From assembly GCF_003355005.1 (NCBI RefSeq), contig NZ_CP029985.1, positions 2,347,001 through 2,411,000 on the forward strand: a stretch of DNA of 64,000 bases, read 5' to 3'. The stretch is from Sphingomonas sp. FARSPH (GTDB taxonomy: Bacteria; Pseudomonadota; Alphaproteobacteria; Sphingomonadales; Sphingomonadaceae). The stretch's first letter is position 1; every line of letters starts with the position of its first letter. Below, in pieces: positions 18,493-26,680 of the stretch. The notes under the pieces were generated by a model that was not told where the DNA came from, did no database searches, and saw nothing but the letters and a program-made list of their open reading frames with translations. The position numbers and the translations under genes were made by a program.

Positions 18493-20094
18493 TCAGTCAT
18501 CATCGTCACTATAGGCATAAGGGTCGGTGGCCACCGGCTTGGTCGGCAGCGGCGGGCGTGGCAGCGCCTTGTCCGCATTGGCGGCGGAGAGCAAGACTCC
18601 GGCCAGCACGATCGATCCCTGGCGCATGTCCTCCGCCTTCAGATGGTCGAACGTGTCGATCGAGCTGTGGTGGATGCGGCTGCCGTAATCGAGCGGATCC
18701 TGGATGAACTGGAAGCCGGGCACGCCGACCTGCTGCATGAAGACGTGGTCGGTGCCGCCGGTCTGGCGCGCGACGACGTTGCCCGCGCCCATAGAGGCGA
18801 AGGGGCTGAGCCATTCGCGAAAGATCGGCACCACCGCCGGATTGTTTTCCGCATAGAGCCCGCGCAATTTGCCCGAGCCGTTGTCGATGTTGAAATAGGC
18901 GGCAAGATCGCCGTAGCCGGGCAGCGGCGTGATCGGCCAGCGGTCGGAAAAGCCGTAGAAGCCCTTCATCCCGCCCGGCACCGCTTCTCCCGCCGCACCG
19001 CGCCGCGCGAGATGCGCCTGCACATAGGCCATGGAGCCGAGCAGCCCCTGTTCCTCGCCCGCCCATAGCGCGAAGCGGATCGTGCGCTTCGGTCTAACGC
19101 CGCTGGCCGCGAGGATGCGCGCGGCCTCCATTACCTCGGCCGAGCCTGCGCCATTGTCCGCCGACCCGTCGCCCGCGACCCAGCTGTCGAGATGCGCGCC
19201 GGCCATGACGTAGCCCGCCTTGGGATCGGTGCCGGGGATTTCGGCGAAGACGTTGTACGCCTGCGGATCGGTGTCGTCGAAGCGCACGTCGCTGGTGATC
19301 TCCAGCGTCGGGGCGGGGCCGACCCGGGCAAGGCGGGCGAGGCGCAGGTAATCTTCCTGCGCGATCTGGACGGATGGCAGCGATGCGGTCTCGCCCGTGC
19401 CGAACAGATAGCCTTCGCCATGAAGGAGCTTGCCGTCGCGATAGGACATGGTGGCGATCGCGACCGCGCCCTCGCTCTTCAGAAACGCATCGAGCTTCTT
19501 GGTAAAATCGAGCCGCTTCATCCGGCGGTCGGTCGCATTGGGATCGTAACTGGGCTGCTGGAACTGGTCGAGCTTGCCGATGTCCTCGCCAGAAAGGCGC
19601 TTGAAGGGCGGGTCGGTCGGATCGCCCGCGGCGCGGGGCATCGTGACCATGACGATCTTGCCCGCCAGCTGGCCGCGATATCTGGCGAAGTCGCGCTCGC
19701 GCGCGATCGGCGCGACGACGACGGGCGCGGTGATCGTGCCGGGCGTCGCGGGGGTCCAGGCGACGGGGATCGCGGTCAGCTGCACGACGCGCGGGGTCAT
19801 CATCCGCACGCTCGCGCGCTCGATCGACCAGCCGCGGCCAAAGGCGAAGCCTTCCTTATGGACGTTCTTAAGTCCCCATTCGCGGAACTTGGCCTGCGTC
19901 CAATCCTCCGCGCGGCGCATCGCGGGCGAGTTGGTCAGGCGCGGGCCGATGACGTCGGACAGATGCTGCGCGATCGGCATTACCTCGCTGTGGTTGGTGC
20001 CCTGGTCGATGATCGTGGCGATCGCGGCGCGGTCCTGCGCGCCGACGGGCGCGGCAAGGGCGATGGCGGAGACGGCAAACAGCAGGCGGCGCAT
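18493..20094 (-). CDS. Secreted M28-family zinc aminopeptidase-like protein with PA-type insert
   Basis: 533 residues. A signal peptide (1-20, ending APVGAQ) indicates export. The M28 catalytic domain starts near 280, with zinc ligands His301 (AGAHLDS) and Asp313 (GSADNGAG), the Glu347/Glu348 pair (AGEEQG), and a late His in the RIHHSSIDT segment. The region 115-270 corresponds to a PA-like insertion. Members remove N-terminal residues or process carboxypeptidase Q-type substrates. The likely location is periplasmic or extracellular. The ribosome binding site GGGGGA precedes ATG 20094. The C-terminus ends in a run of Asp (SDDDD). Confidence 0.88.
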   Translation of the reverse strand: MRRLLFAVSAIALAAPVGAQDRAAIATIIDQGTNHSEVMPIAQHLSDVIGPRLTNSPAMRRAEDWTQAKFREWGLKNVHKEGFAFGRGWSIERASVRMMTPRVVQLTAIPVAWTPATPGTITAPVVVAPIARERDFARYRGQLAGKIVMVTMPRAAGDPTDPPFKRLSGEDIGKLDQFQQPSYDPNATDRRMKRLDFTKKLDAFLKSEGAVAIATMSYRDGKLLHGEGYLFGTGETASLPSVQIAQEDYLRLARLARVGPAPTLEITSDVRFDDTDPQAYNVFAEIPGTDPKAGYVMAGAHLDSWVAGDGSADNGAGSAEVMEAARILAASGVRPKRTIRFALWAGEEQGLLGSMAYVQAHLARRGAAGEAVPGGMKGFYGFSDRWPITPLPGYGDLAAYFNIDNGSGKLRGLYAENNPAVVPIFREWLSPFASMGAGNVVARQTGGTDHVFMQQVGVPGFQFIQDPLDYGSRIHHSSIDTFDHLKAEDMRQGSIVLAGVLLSAANADKALPRPPLPTKPVATDPYAYSDDDD

Positions 20095-20165
20095 GGATTT
20101 CCCCCGGGCAGCGACGTGATGCCAGGGGTGCTACGGTTCGATGTGCGGGGATGCAAGCATGGGCG

Positions 20166-20194
20166 TTGACAGGTGCCTTTCGCTTCGCCAATAG
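20166..20194 (+). promoter_or_regulatory. Candidate housekeeping promoter of tRNA-Tyr
   Basis: A perfect -35 hexamer TTGACA (20166-20171) is followed by a 17 nt spacer and CAATAG (20189-20194), a poor -10. It lies 30 nt before the tRNA. The strong -35 and correct spacing make it plausible. Confidence 0.5.
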
Positions 20195-20224
20195 GCCGCC
20201 TCCGCTTCGAGAAGCGGACACCCC

Positions 20225-20310
20225 GGAAGGGTGGCCGAGTGGTTAAAGGCAGCAGACTGTAAATCTGCCCACGCAAGTGTACGCTGGTTCGAATCCAGCC
20301 CCTTCCACCA
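20225..20310 (+). tRNA. tRNA-Tyr (anticodon GTA)
   Basis: 86 nt including encoded CCA. The acceptor arm is GGAAGGG paired with CCCTTCC, followed by A and CCA (20307-20310). The anticodon loop CTGTAAA gives GTA. The T-loop GGTTCGAATCC is intact. The long variable arm is as expected for a class II tRNA-Tyr. Confidence 0.96.
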
Positions 20311-20468
20311 TCCCGACGACAGCGACGACGATGCGATGCGCCCTTTGCGGGGCCGGCGTCACCGTGAACGCCCGGTTCCGTTTGCATGCCGTAGGCGACG
20401 CCCGCGACTGTCGGTCGTCCGTCGCGATCCGGCTTCCGCGGTTCACGAGAGCGCCGGTAACTTTCTCA

Positions 20469-20482
20469 TTTACCTAGGTAAA
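20469..20482. promoter_or_regulatory. Perfect 14 bp palindrome upstream of the stress-operon promoter
   Basis: TTTACCTAGGTAAA is a perfect palindrome whose end lies 18 nt before the GGAAC element at 20501. Its symmetry and position suit a dimeric regulator, but I do not recognise the site. The rest of 20311-20468 shows no gene. Confidence 0.4.
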
Positions 20483-20500
20483 ACCAGGGGTGTAACGACC

Positions 20501-20525
20501 GGAACGGCTGACTCCGGTGGGTGTT
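20501..20525 (+). promoter_or_regulatory. EcfG-type (general stress response) promoter
   Basis: GGAAC (20501-20505), 17 nt spacer, GTT (20523-20525). This matches the GGAAC-N16/17-GTT pattern recognised by EcfG sigma factors in the alphaproteobacterial PhyR-NepR-EcfG general stress response. It lies about 18 nt before the ribosome binding site of the SRPBCC gene, consistent with a short leader. Downstream genes are of stress-related types, which supports the call. Confidence 0.65.
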
Positions 20526-20553
20526 GGGGCGGGCATTGCCATGGGAGATGCCG

Positions 20554-21138
20554 ATGACCGCCGCCACGGACACGAGGCGCGACGACGCGCCAGCGAGCAG
20601 TGCGAAACACCGCGCCGCCGATGCGGTGACCGATCACCTGACCGAGGGGAAGGGCAGCGCGGTGTCCGGCCGCGCGGTGACGATCAACCGGCCGGTGGCG
20701 GAGGTGTTCGACTATTTTCGCGATTTCGCAAACCTGCCGACGTTCATGGAGAACGTCGTCTCGGTCACGCCGCTCGACGCGGATCGGACGCATTGGGTGG
20801 TCAAGGCCCCCGCCGGCGGCACGGTCGCATGGGATGCGCGGATCACCGAGGAAGACGCGGGGCGGTGCATCGCCTGGACGTCCGAACCCGGTGCCGACGT
20901 CGCCAACAGCGGGCGTGTGACGTTCCGTGATGCGGGCGCGCGTGGCACGGTGGTCACCGCGACGATCGCCTACGACCCGCCCGGCGGCGTGATCGGCAAG
21001 GTGATCGCCCAGATGTTCCAGCGCGAACCCGCGATCCAGGCGCGCCGCGACCTGCGCCGGTTCAAGCAGCTGATGGAAACCGGCGAGATCGCGACGCCCG
21101 CGATGAATCCCAAGCAGTTCGAGGAGATGGGCCTGTGA
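20554..21138 (+). CDS. SRPBCC-superfamily (polyketide cyclase/dehydrase-like) protein
   Basis: 194 residues. After a charged N-terminal stretch (1-40), a START/Bet v 1-like helix-grip domain begins at VTINRPVAEVFDYFRDFANLP and continues to about residue 165 (IQARRDLRRFKQL). Such domains bind hydrophobic ligands or lipids; no specific activity can be assigned. Three in-frame starts exist (20541, 20548, 20554). GGGAG at 20543-20547 is correctly spaced only for ATG 20554. Its stop overlaps the next gene by 4 nt (GTGA). It is the first gene behind the EcfG-type promoter. Confidence 0.8.
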   Translation: MTAATDTRRDDAPASSAKHRAADAVTDHLTEGKGSAVSGRAVTINRPVAEVFDYFRDFANLPTFMENVVSVTPLDADRTHWVVKAPAGGTVAWDARITEEDAGRCIAWTSEPGADVANSGRVTFRDAGARGTVVTATIAYDPPGGVIGKVIAQMFQREPAIQARRDLRRFKQLMETGEIATPAMNPKQFEEMGL

Positions 21139-22319
21139 GAGCGCTGGCGTGGCACGGCAAGCACGACGTCCGCATGGACACGGTCGACGATCCGGAAATC
21201 GTCAATCCGCGCGACTGCATCATCAAGGTGACGTCGACCGCGATCTGCGGTTCGGACCTGCACCTGTACGACGGCTATATCCCGACGATGCAGGCGGGTG
21301 ATGTGCTGGGCCATGAATTCATGGGCGAGGTGGTCGAGGTCGGCGCGAAATCGACGCTGAAGAAGGGCCAGCGCGTCGTGGTGCCGTTCACCATTGCGTG
21401 CGGCAGCTGCTACCATTGCGGCAAGCACCAATATTCCGCTTGTCCGAACGGCCTGCCCGCGGACAATCAGGACATCGCGATGTCGCTGTATGGGCAGGAG
21501 ATGTCGGGCCTGTTCGGCTATAGCCACATGACCGGTGGCTATGCCGGGGGACAGGCGGAATATGTCCGCGTGCCGTTCAGCGACGTCGGCCCCATCGTGA
21601 TCCCCGACGGGGTCGACGACGACAAGGTGCTGTTCCTGTCCGACATCCTGCCGACCGGGTGGCAGGCGGCGGAATATGCGCAGATCGAGCCGGGGGATAC
21701 GGTGGCGGTCTGGGGCTGCGGCCCGGTCGGGCTGTTCGCGGTGCAGTCGGCGTTCCTGATGGGCGCGGAGCGGGTGATCGCGATCGATCATTTTCCGCAC
21801 CGGTTGGAGCTCGCCAAGAGGTTTGGTGCAGAGACGATCAACTTCGAGGAAAGCGCCACCTACGAGGCGTTGATGGAGGTGACCGGCGGGATCGGGCCCG
21901 ACGCGGTGATTGACGCCGTCGGGTTGGAGGCGCACGGCCTGTTCGTCGACAACATCATCGACCAGATCAAGGCGTCGACGTTCCTGGGCACCGATCGGCC
22001 GCATTCGATCCGCCAGGCGATCATCGCGTGCCGCAAGGGCGGGCGGGTGTCGATGCCGGCGGTCTATGGCGGCTTCGTCGACAAATTCCCGCTCGGCGCC
22101 TTCATGGAGAAGGGGCTGACGCTGAAGACCGGTCAGACGCACGTCCAGCACTACATGCCCGCGCTGCTCAACGCGATCATGGAGGGCAAGATCGACACCG
22201 AGTTCCTGATCTCGCACCGCATGCCGCTGGAGGACGCGCCCAAGGGCTACAAGATGTTCCACGACCAGCAGAACGAGGTGACGAAGATCGTGCTGAAGCC
22301 GGGGATGGCGACGGCATGA
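21135..22319 (+). CDS. Zinc-dependent alcohol dehydrogenase (formaldehyde dehydrogenase-like MDR)
   Basis: 394 residues, a medium-chain dehydrogenase. Catalytic zinc ligands are Cys38 with the His60-Glu61 pair (GHEFMGEV). Structural zinc cysteines are Cys89, Cys92, Cys95 and Cys103. The NAD(P)-binding motif GCGPVGLFA follows in the second domain. The long insert and SDILPTGWQAAE segment resemble glutathione-independent formaldehyde dehydrogenase relatives. The substrate is unknown. Translation starts at GTG 21135, coupled to the SRPBCC stop. Members of this family occur in stress-induced operons of alphaproteobacteria, fitting the promoter upstream. Confidence 0.88.
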   Translation: MRALAWHGKHDVRMDTVDDPEIVNPRDCIIKVTSTAICGSDLHLYDGYIPTMQAGDVLGHEFMGEVVEVGAKSTLKKGQRVVVPFTIACGSCYHCGKHQYSACPNGLPADNQDIAMSLYGQEMSGLFGYSHMTGGYAGGQAEYVRVPFSDVGPIVIPDGVDDDKVLFLSDILPTGWQAAEYAQIEPGDTVAVWGCGPVGLFAVQSAFLMGAERVIAIDHFPHRLELAKRFGAETINFEESATYEALMEVTGGIGPDAVIDAVGLEAHGLFVDNIIDQIKASTFLGTDRPHSIRQAIIACRKGGRVSMPAVYGGFVDKFPLGAFMEKGLTLKTGQTHVQHYMPALLNAIMEGKIDTEFLISHRMPLEDAPKGYKMFHDQQNEVTKIVLKPGMATA

Positions 22320-22334
22320 TCCCCATTCCTCGCT

Positions 22335-22362
22335 CGTCATCCCGGCGTTCGCTGGGATGACG
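22335..22362. repeat. Intergenic palindrome (CGTCATCCC type) within the stress operon
   Basis: Arms CGTCATCCC (22335-22343) and GGGATGACG (22354-22362) form a 9 bp stem with a 10 nt loop. It occupies the 84 bp gap between the alcohol dehydrogenase and SDR genes. There is no T-run, so it is more like a dispersed REP-type repeat or mRNA stabiliser than a terminator. Confidence 0.7.
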
Positions 22363-22403
22363 AAAATGGGCGGAACGAAAGATTAAGCGAGAGGACCACG
22401 ATC

Positions 22404-23189
22404 ATGGCCAACCCATTTGCGATCATCACCGGCGCCTCGACGGGCATCGGCTTCGAACTCGCCACGCTGGCGGCAAAGAACGGTTACGACATCCTGGTCG
22501 TCGCCGACGAACCGCTGATCGATGCGGCGGCGGAGGATTTCAAGCAGTTCGGTACCGAGGTGCGTTCGGTGCAGGCGGACCTGTCGACGATCGACGGCAT
22601 CGATACGGTGCTGAGCGCCGCAGACGGGCGGCAAATCGACTTGCTGTGTGCCAATGCCGGCCATGGCCTGGGCCGCGCCTTCCTGGACCAGGAGGTCAAG
22701 GACTGGCGGCTGGTGGTCGACACCAACATCACCGGCACCGCCTATCTGTTGCAGAAGGTGCTGCGCGAGATGGTCGCGCGCAACGCGGGCCGCGTGCTCG
22801 TGACCGGATCGATCGCCGGCTACATCCCCGGCGCGTTCCAGGCGGTGTACAACGGCACCAAGGCGTTCATCGACAGCTTCGTCGCGGCGATCCAGAACGA
22901 GATCAAGGAGGCCGACGGCGTCACGCTGACCAATCTGATGCCCGGGCCGACCGACACCGAATTCTTCGCGCGCGCCGACATGCTGGATACCGATGTCGGC
23001 ACCGATCCCAAAAAGGCCGATCCCGCCAAGGTCGCGCAGGATGGCTGGGACGCGTTGATGGCGGGCAAGGCGGCGGTCGTCTCCGGCGTCAAGAACAAGC
23101 TGCAGTCTGCGGTCGCGAACGTCACCCCCAATGCGGTGCTCGCCGAGCAGCATCGCAACATAGCCGAACCCGGCACCGCCAAGAACTGA
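22404..23189 (+). CDS. Short-chain dehydrogenase/reductase
   Basis: 261 residues, classical SDR. The cofactor motif TGASTGIG is at 9-16, NAG at 84-86, and the catalytic residues are Ser136, Tyr149 and Lys153 (YNGTK). The motif set points to NAD(P)H-dependent oxidoreduction of an unknown carbonyl or alcohol. The C-terminal part (from about 200) resembles SDRs that end in a DPxKVAQDGWDALMAGK-like helix. The ribosome binding site GAGAGG (near 22390) precedes ATG 22404. It is the third gene of the putative stress operon. Confidence 0.88.
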   Translation: MANPFAIITGASTGIGFELATLAAKNGYDILVVADEPLIDAAAEDFKQFGTEVRSVQADLSTIDGIDTVLSAADGRQIDLLCANAGHGLGRAFLDQEVKDWRLVVDTNITGTAYLLQKVLREMVARNAGRVLVTGSIAGYIPGAFQAVYNGTKAFIDSFVAAIQNEIKEADGVTLTNLMPGPTDTEFFARADMLDTDVGTDPKKADPAKVAQDGWDALMAGKAAVVSGVKNKLQSAVANVTPNAVLAEQHRNIAEPGTAKN

Positions 23190-23218
23190 GCGCCCGACAT
23201 CAAACAGGAGGACGATGC

Positions 23219-23704
23219 ATGAACCGGATCATCACCGCGGCGGCGATCGCCGCGACGCCGTTCGCCGCCGCCATCGCGCAGGCGCCGACAACCCCCGCTG
23301 CCTATGTCGCGATGGCCGGGGCGGGGGATCAATACGAGATCCAGTCGAGCAGACTGGTGATGCAGACGACGCGGAATGCGGAGCTGCGCGCCTTTGCCGA
23401 GATGATGGTGCGCGATCACACCAACAGCACCGCAGAGGTTAAGGCGGCCGCACGGCAGGCCGGGCTGACGGTGCCGCCGCCGCGGCTCGACGCGAAGGGT
23501 AGCCGCGACATCGCCGCGCTGCGCGGTGCGAAGGGCACGGCGCGCGACGGGTTGTACGTGACGCAGCAGAAGGCGGCGCATGCGCGCGCGCTGGCGCTGC
23601 ATCGGGGCTATGCTGCGAACGGCACGGCGGCGCCGCTGAAGGCGGTTGCCGGAAAGATCGCGCCCGTGGTCCAGACGCATCTTACCGCATTGCAATCGAT
23701 GTAG
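23219..23704 (+). CDS. DUF4142-domain exported protein
   Basis: 161 residues. A signal peptide (about 1-20, MNRIITAAAIAATPFAAAIA) precedes a ferritin-like helical DUF4142 domain, with conserved-looking segments AFAEMMVRDHTNSTAEVK and YVTQQKAAHARAL. The family is periplasmic, of unknown biochemical role, and often abundant among stress-induced genes of rhizobia and sphingomonads. A strong AGGAGG ribosome binding site (near 23207) supports ATG 23219. It is the last gene before the terminator at 23725, 29 nt after the SDR gene. Confidence 0.86.
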   Translation: MNRIITAAAIAATPFAAAIAQAPTTPAAYVAMAGAGDQYEIQSSRLVMQTTRNAELRAFAEMMVRDHTNSTAEVKAAARQAGLTVPPPRLDAKGSRDIAALRGAKGTARDGLYVTQQKAAHARALALHRGYAANGTAAPLKAVAGKIAPVVQTHLTALQSM

Positions 23705-23724
23705 GGCACAGGCGTCCAGGCATC

Positions 23725-23758
23725 GGGGCGGGCGACCTTGCGTCCCCCGCCCCGTTTT
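23725..23758 (+). terminator. Rho-independent terminator of the stress operon
   Basis: Stem GGGGCGGG/CCCGCCCC (23725-23732 with 23746-23753), 13 nt loop, then GTTTT (23754-23758). It lies 20 nt after the DUF4142 stop and before tRNA-Gly. Confidence 0.75.
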
Positions 23759-23832
23759 CGTAAGGGCGCTATCGCCGATGTCGCACAGACGATCGGCGCG
23801 GGACGGAAAGGCCGCGCGGCCTGCCGCTCTTC

Positions 23833-23906
23833 GCGGGTATAGCACAATGGTAGTGCAGCAGCCTTCCAAGCTGAATACACGGGTTCGATTCCCGTTACCC
23901 GCTCCA
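23833..23906 (+). tRNA. tRNA-Gly (anticodon TCC)
   Basis: 74 nt including encoded CCA. The acceptor arm is GCGGGTA paired with TACCCGC, discriminator T, CCA at 23904-23906. The anticodon loop CTTCCAA gives TCC. The T-arm CGGGTTCGATTCCCG is intact. No clear promoter hexamers are seen in the 74 nt upstream. Confidence 0.96.
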
Positions 23907-23970
23907 TCCCCTTGTCGGACGGGCTGGCGTGGTTCACGGCTTGCTTACCACTGGGGTCTACACCCGCCGC

Positions 23971-25236
23971 ATGTCCGATGTGCCGCCGCCCGTCTCCGGT
24001 TCCCGCCCGCCTTCCGCCGTCAGCTCCGGCGTGGGTATCGCAGGCCTGGTGGGACTGGGCGCGTGGCTGGTCATCGCCAAGCAGTTCGGCATGGACGGCC
24101 CCTATGCGGCGCTGGTCGCGCTGATCTGGACCGCGGTGCCGATGGTCGTCTGGTCGCTGGCCGTCGACAAGGTCCATCGGCGGGCGAGTACCGGGATCGA
24201 CTGGGCGGCGCGCCAGGGCGGACGCGCGACCACCGACGTCAGCCTGACCAAGATCGCCGGACTGTTCGCCACATGGGGGCTGATCGGCATCGTATATTTC
24301 ACCGGCCGTTTCTATTGGCAGGGTAATTTCGCCTTTGCGATGTGGTGCCTGACGTGGAGCGTGCCGGTGGTGGCCGTGCTCGCGGTGCCTTACGTCTTCT
24401 GGATCGACCGCCGGCTAGTCGAGCCGCGCGACGGCGCGTGGCATTTCGGCGCGTGGTTGACGGGACAGGCAGGCTGGGACGCCGCGGCGATCCACGCGCA
24501 TCGGCGCGCTTGGGCGGTGAAGGGGTTCTTCCTCGCCTTCATGCTGGCGATCGTTCCGGGGGGCTATGGCGGGCTGATCCGCACGGACGTGACGGCGGCG
24601 CTGCGCGACCCGGTCGCGCTGGCGCAATGGCTGATCGCGTTGATGTTCGTCGTCGACGTGATGTTCGCGACCGTCGGCTATATCCTGACGCTGCGCCCGC
24701 TCGATGCGCATATCCGCAGCGCCAACCCCTTCGCCGCGGCCTGGACCGCGGCGCTGATCTGCTACCCGCCGTTCGTGCTGATGGAAGCGGGCGGCCCGCT
24801 CGATTATCATCAGGGCACGCAGGACTGGACGATCTGGCTGCAATGGCATCCGTGGCTGCTGGCGGGCTGGGGCGCGATGCTGGTGGTGCTGACCGGTATC
24901 TATGCCTGGGCGACGGTGGCGTTCGGCCTGCGCTTTTCGAACCTGACGCATCGCGGCATCCTGACGCACGGGCCCTATGCGCTGTCGCGGCACCCCGCCT
25001 ATCTGGCGAAGAACCTGTTCTGGTGGGCGACGACGCTGCCGATCCTGAGCGTGGGCAGCATCGTCGACGCCGCGCGCGCGACGATCCTGATGGCGGTGGT
25101 CAGCGGCATCTATTACTGGCGCGCGCGCACCGAGGAGCGTCACCTCGGCATGGACCCGGATTATCGGGCATACAGTGCGTGGATGACGCGGCACGGCGCG
25201 GTGCCGCGCTTCTTCCGCTGGCTCACGGGAAAATGA
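23971..25236 (+). CDS. Integral membrane protein with isoprenylcysteine carboxyl methyltransferase-like C-terminus
   Basis: 421 residues with about nine hydrophobic segments. The C-terminal third carries the ICMT/phospholipid-methyltransferase signature GPYALSRHPAYLAKNL and the downstream RTEERHLG...DYRAY segment, which bind S-adenosylmethionine in this family. The N-terminal two thirds (about 30-290) are additional membrane helices of unknown function. Substrate unknown; bacterial relatives methylate lipids or small molecules. ATG 23971 (MSDVPPPVSG) is chosen; the frame is open upstream into the tRNA spacer. Confidence 0.75.
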   Translation: MSDVPPPVSGSRPPSAVSSGVGIAGLVGLGAWLVIAKQFGMDGPYAALVALIWTAVPMVVWSLAVDKVHRRASTGIDWAARQGGRATTDVSLTKIAGLFATWGLIGIVYFTGRFYWQGNFAFAMWCLTWSVPVVAVLAVPYVFWIDRRLVEPRDGAWHFGAWLTGQAGWDAAAIHAHRRAWAVKGFFLAFMLAIVPGGYGGLIRTDVTAALRDPVALAQWLIALMFVVDVMFATVGYILTLRPLDAHIRSANPFAAAWTAALICYPPFVLMEAGGPLDYHQGTQDWTIWLQWHPWLLAGWGAMLVVLTGIYAWATVAFGLRFSNLTHRGILTHGPYALSRHPAYLAKNLFWWATTLPILSVGSIVDAARATILMAVVSGIYYWRARTEERHLGMDPDYRAYSAWMTRHGAVPRFFRWLTGK

Positions 25237-25260
25237 CCCTCGCGTTGGCGAGGGGAATGC

Positions 25261-26634
25261 TCAGAAGCTCGCCTCGGCATAGACGCGGCTGATGTCCCCC
25301 TGCCAGTCGCCGTTATAGGCGTCGAGCAGCCGCTGCGCCGGCACCTTGCCGCTGCGCACCACCTCGCGAAGGGGATCGAGGAAGCCGGTTTCGTCGTCGC
25401 CCGCCGCATTGGTGCGCGCGCGGGCCGAAAGGCCTGCGTGCGCGATGTCGAGCACCTGCCCTGCGATGTCGGCGAGCCGCCCGCCGCCGGGCAACGGCGC
25501 GTCGAGCGCGAGGCGCGGCACCGCGTCGCGCAGCGCCTGACGCTCCTCGAGGCTCCAGTCCTTGACGAGGTCCCACGCCGCGTCGAGCGCGGCATTGTCG
25601 TACAGCAGGCCGACCCAGAAGGCGGGCAGCGCGCAGATCTTGTTCCACGGCCCGCCGTCCGCGCCGCGCATCTCGAGGAACGTCTTCAGCCGAACCTCGG
25701 GGAAGGCGGTGGACAGGTGATCGTTCCAGTCGTCGAGCGTCGGCTTCTCGCCGGGCAGGACGCTGAGCTCACCCTTCAGGAAGTCGCGGAACGACAGGCC
25801 AGCGGCGTCGATATAGGTGCCGTCGCGGTAAACGAAATACATCGGCACATCGAGCATATAGTCGGCGTAGCGTTCGTAGCCGAAGCCGTCCTCGAACACG
25901 AAGGGCAGCATGCCGGTGCGCGCCGGGTCGGTGTCCGACCAGATATGGCTGCGATAGGACAGGAAGCCGTTGGGCTTCCCCTCCGTGAAGGGCGAATTGG
26001 CGAACAGCGCGGTGGCGAGCGGTTGCAGCGCGAGGCCGACGCGGAATTTCTTCGCCATGTCGGCTTCCGACGCATAGTCGAGATTCACCTGGATCGTGCA
26101 GGTGCGCAGCATCATGTCGAGACCCATGCTGCCGACGCGCGGCATATGGCGCAGCATGATCGCATAGCGGCCCTTGGGCATGATCGGCAGCTCGGCGCGC
26201 GTCTTGTCCGGCCACATGCCGAGGCCGAGGAAGCCGACGCCCAGCCGCTCGCCCGCCTCCTTGACCTGGCGCAGATGACGGCCGGTTTCGGCGCACGTCT
26301 GGTGCAGGTTGTCGAGGGGCGCCCCCGACAGTTCGAACTGGCCTGCCGGCTCCAGGCTGACGCTGCCGTCGGCGCCGGTCAGCGCTATGAGGTTGCCGTT
26401 CTCCTCGACCGGCTGCCAGCCGTGACGCTGCAGGTCGATCAGCAGATCGCGGATGCCGCCGGGCTCGTCCCAGGACGGCGCGCGGTGATCGGCGTCGCGA
26501 TAGACGAATTTTTCATGCTCGGTGCCGATCCGCCAGCGATCGGCGGGCTTCTCGCCGCGTGCGAAACTCGCGATCAGCTGGTCGCGCGATTCGATGATCG
26601 GCGATTCCTTTTGCGTGGCGGTCTTGGTCGTCAT
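25261..26634 (-). CDS. gshA: Glutamate-cysteine ligase, plant/alphaproteobacterial type
   Basis: 457 residues. The segments RIGTEHEKFVY, SLEPAGQFELSGAP, PIMPKGRYAIM and FLEMRGADGGPWN match the plant-type GshA (GCS2) family, distinct from enterobacterial GshA. It makes gamma-glutamylcysteine, the first step of glutathione synthesis. ATG 26634 gives the start MTTKTATQKESPII; the open frame upstream runs into non-homologous sequence. It is 46 nt downstream of rsmE on the same strand, so the two may be cotranscribed. Confidence 0.93.
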   Translation of the reverse strand: MTTKTATQKESPIIESRDQLIASFARGEKPADRWRIGTEHEKFVYRDADHRAPSWDEPGGIRDLLIDLQRHGWQPVEENGNLIALTGADGSVSLEPAGQFELSGAPLDNLHQTCAETGRHLRQVKEAGERLGVGFLGLGMWPDKTRAELPIMPKGRYAIMLRHMPRVGSMGLDMMLRTCTIQVNLDYASEADMAKKFRVGLALQPLATALFANSPFTEGKPNGFLSYRSHIWSDTDPARTGMLPFVFEDGFGYERYADYMLDVPMYFVYRDGTYIDAAGLSFRDFLKGELSVLPGEKPTLDDWNDHLSTAFPEVRLKTFLEMRGADGGPWNKICALPAFWVGLLYDNAALDAAWDLVKDWSLEERQALRDAVPRLALDAPLPGGGRLADIAGQVLDIAHAGLSARARTNAAGDDETGFLDPLREVVRSGKVPAQRLLDAYNGDWQGDISRVYAEASF

Positions 26635-26680
26635 GATCGGCGCCTTACGCGGGGATGAACAGGGGCGCCGGAGCGGAAAG

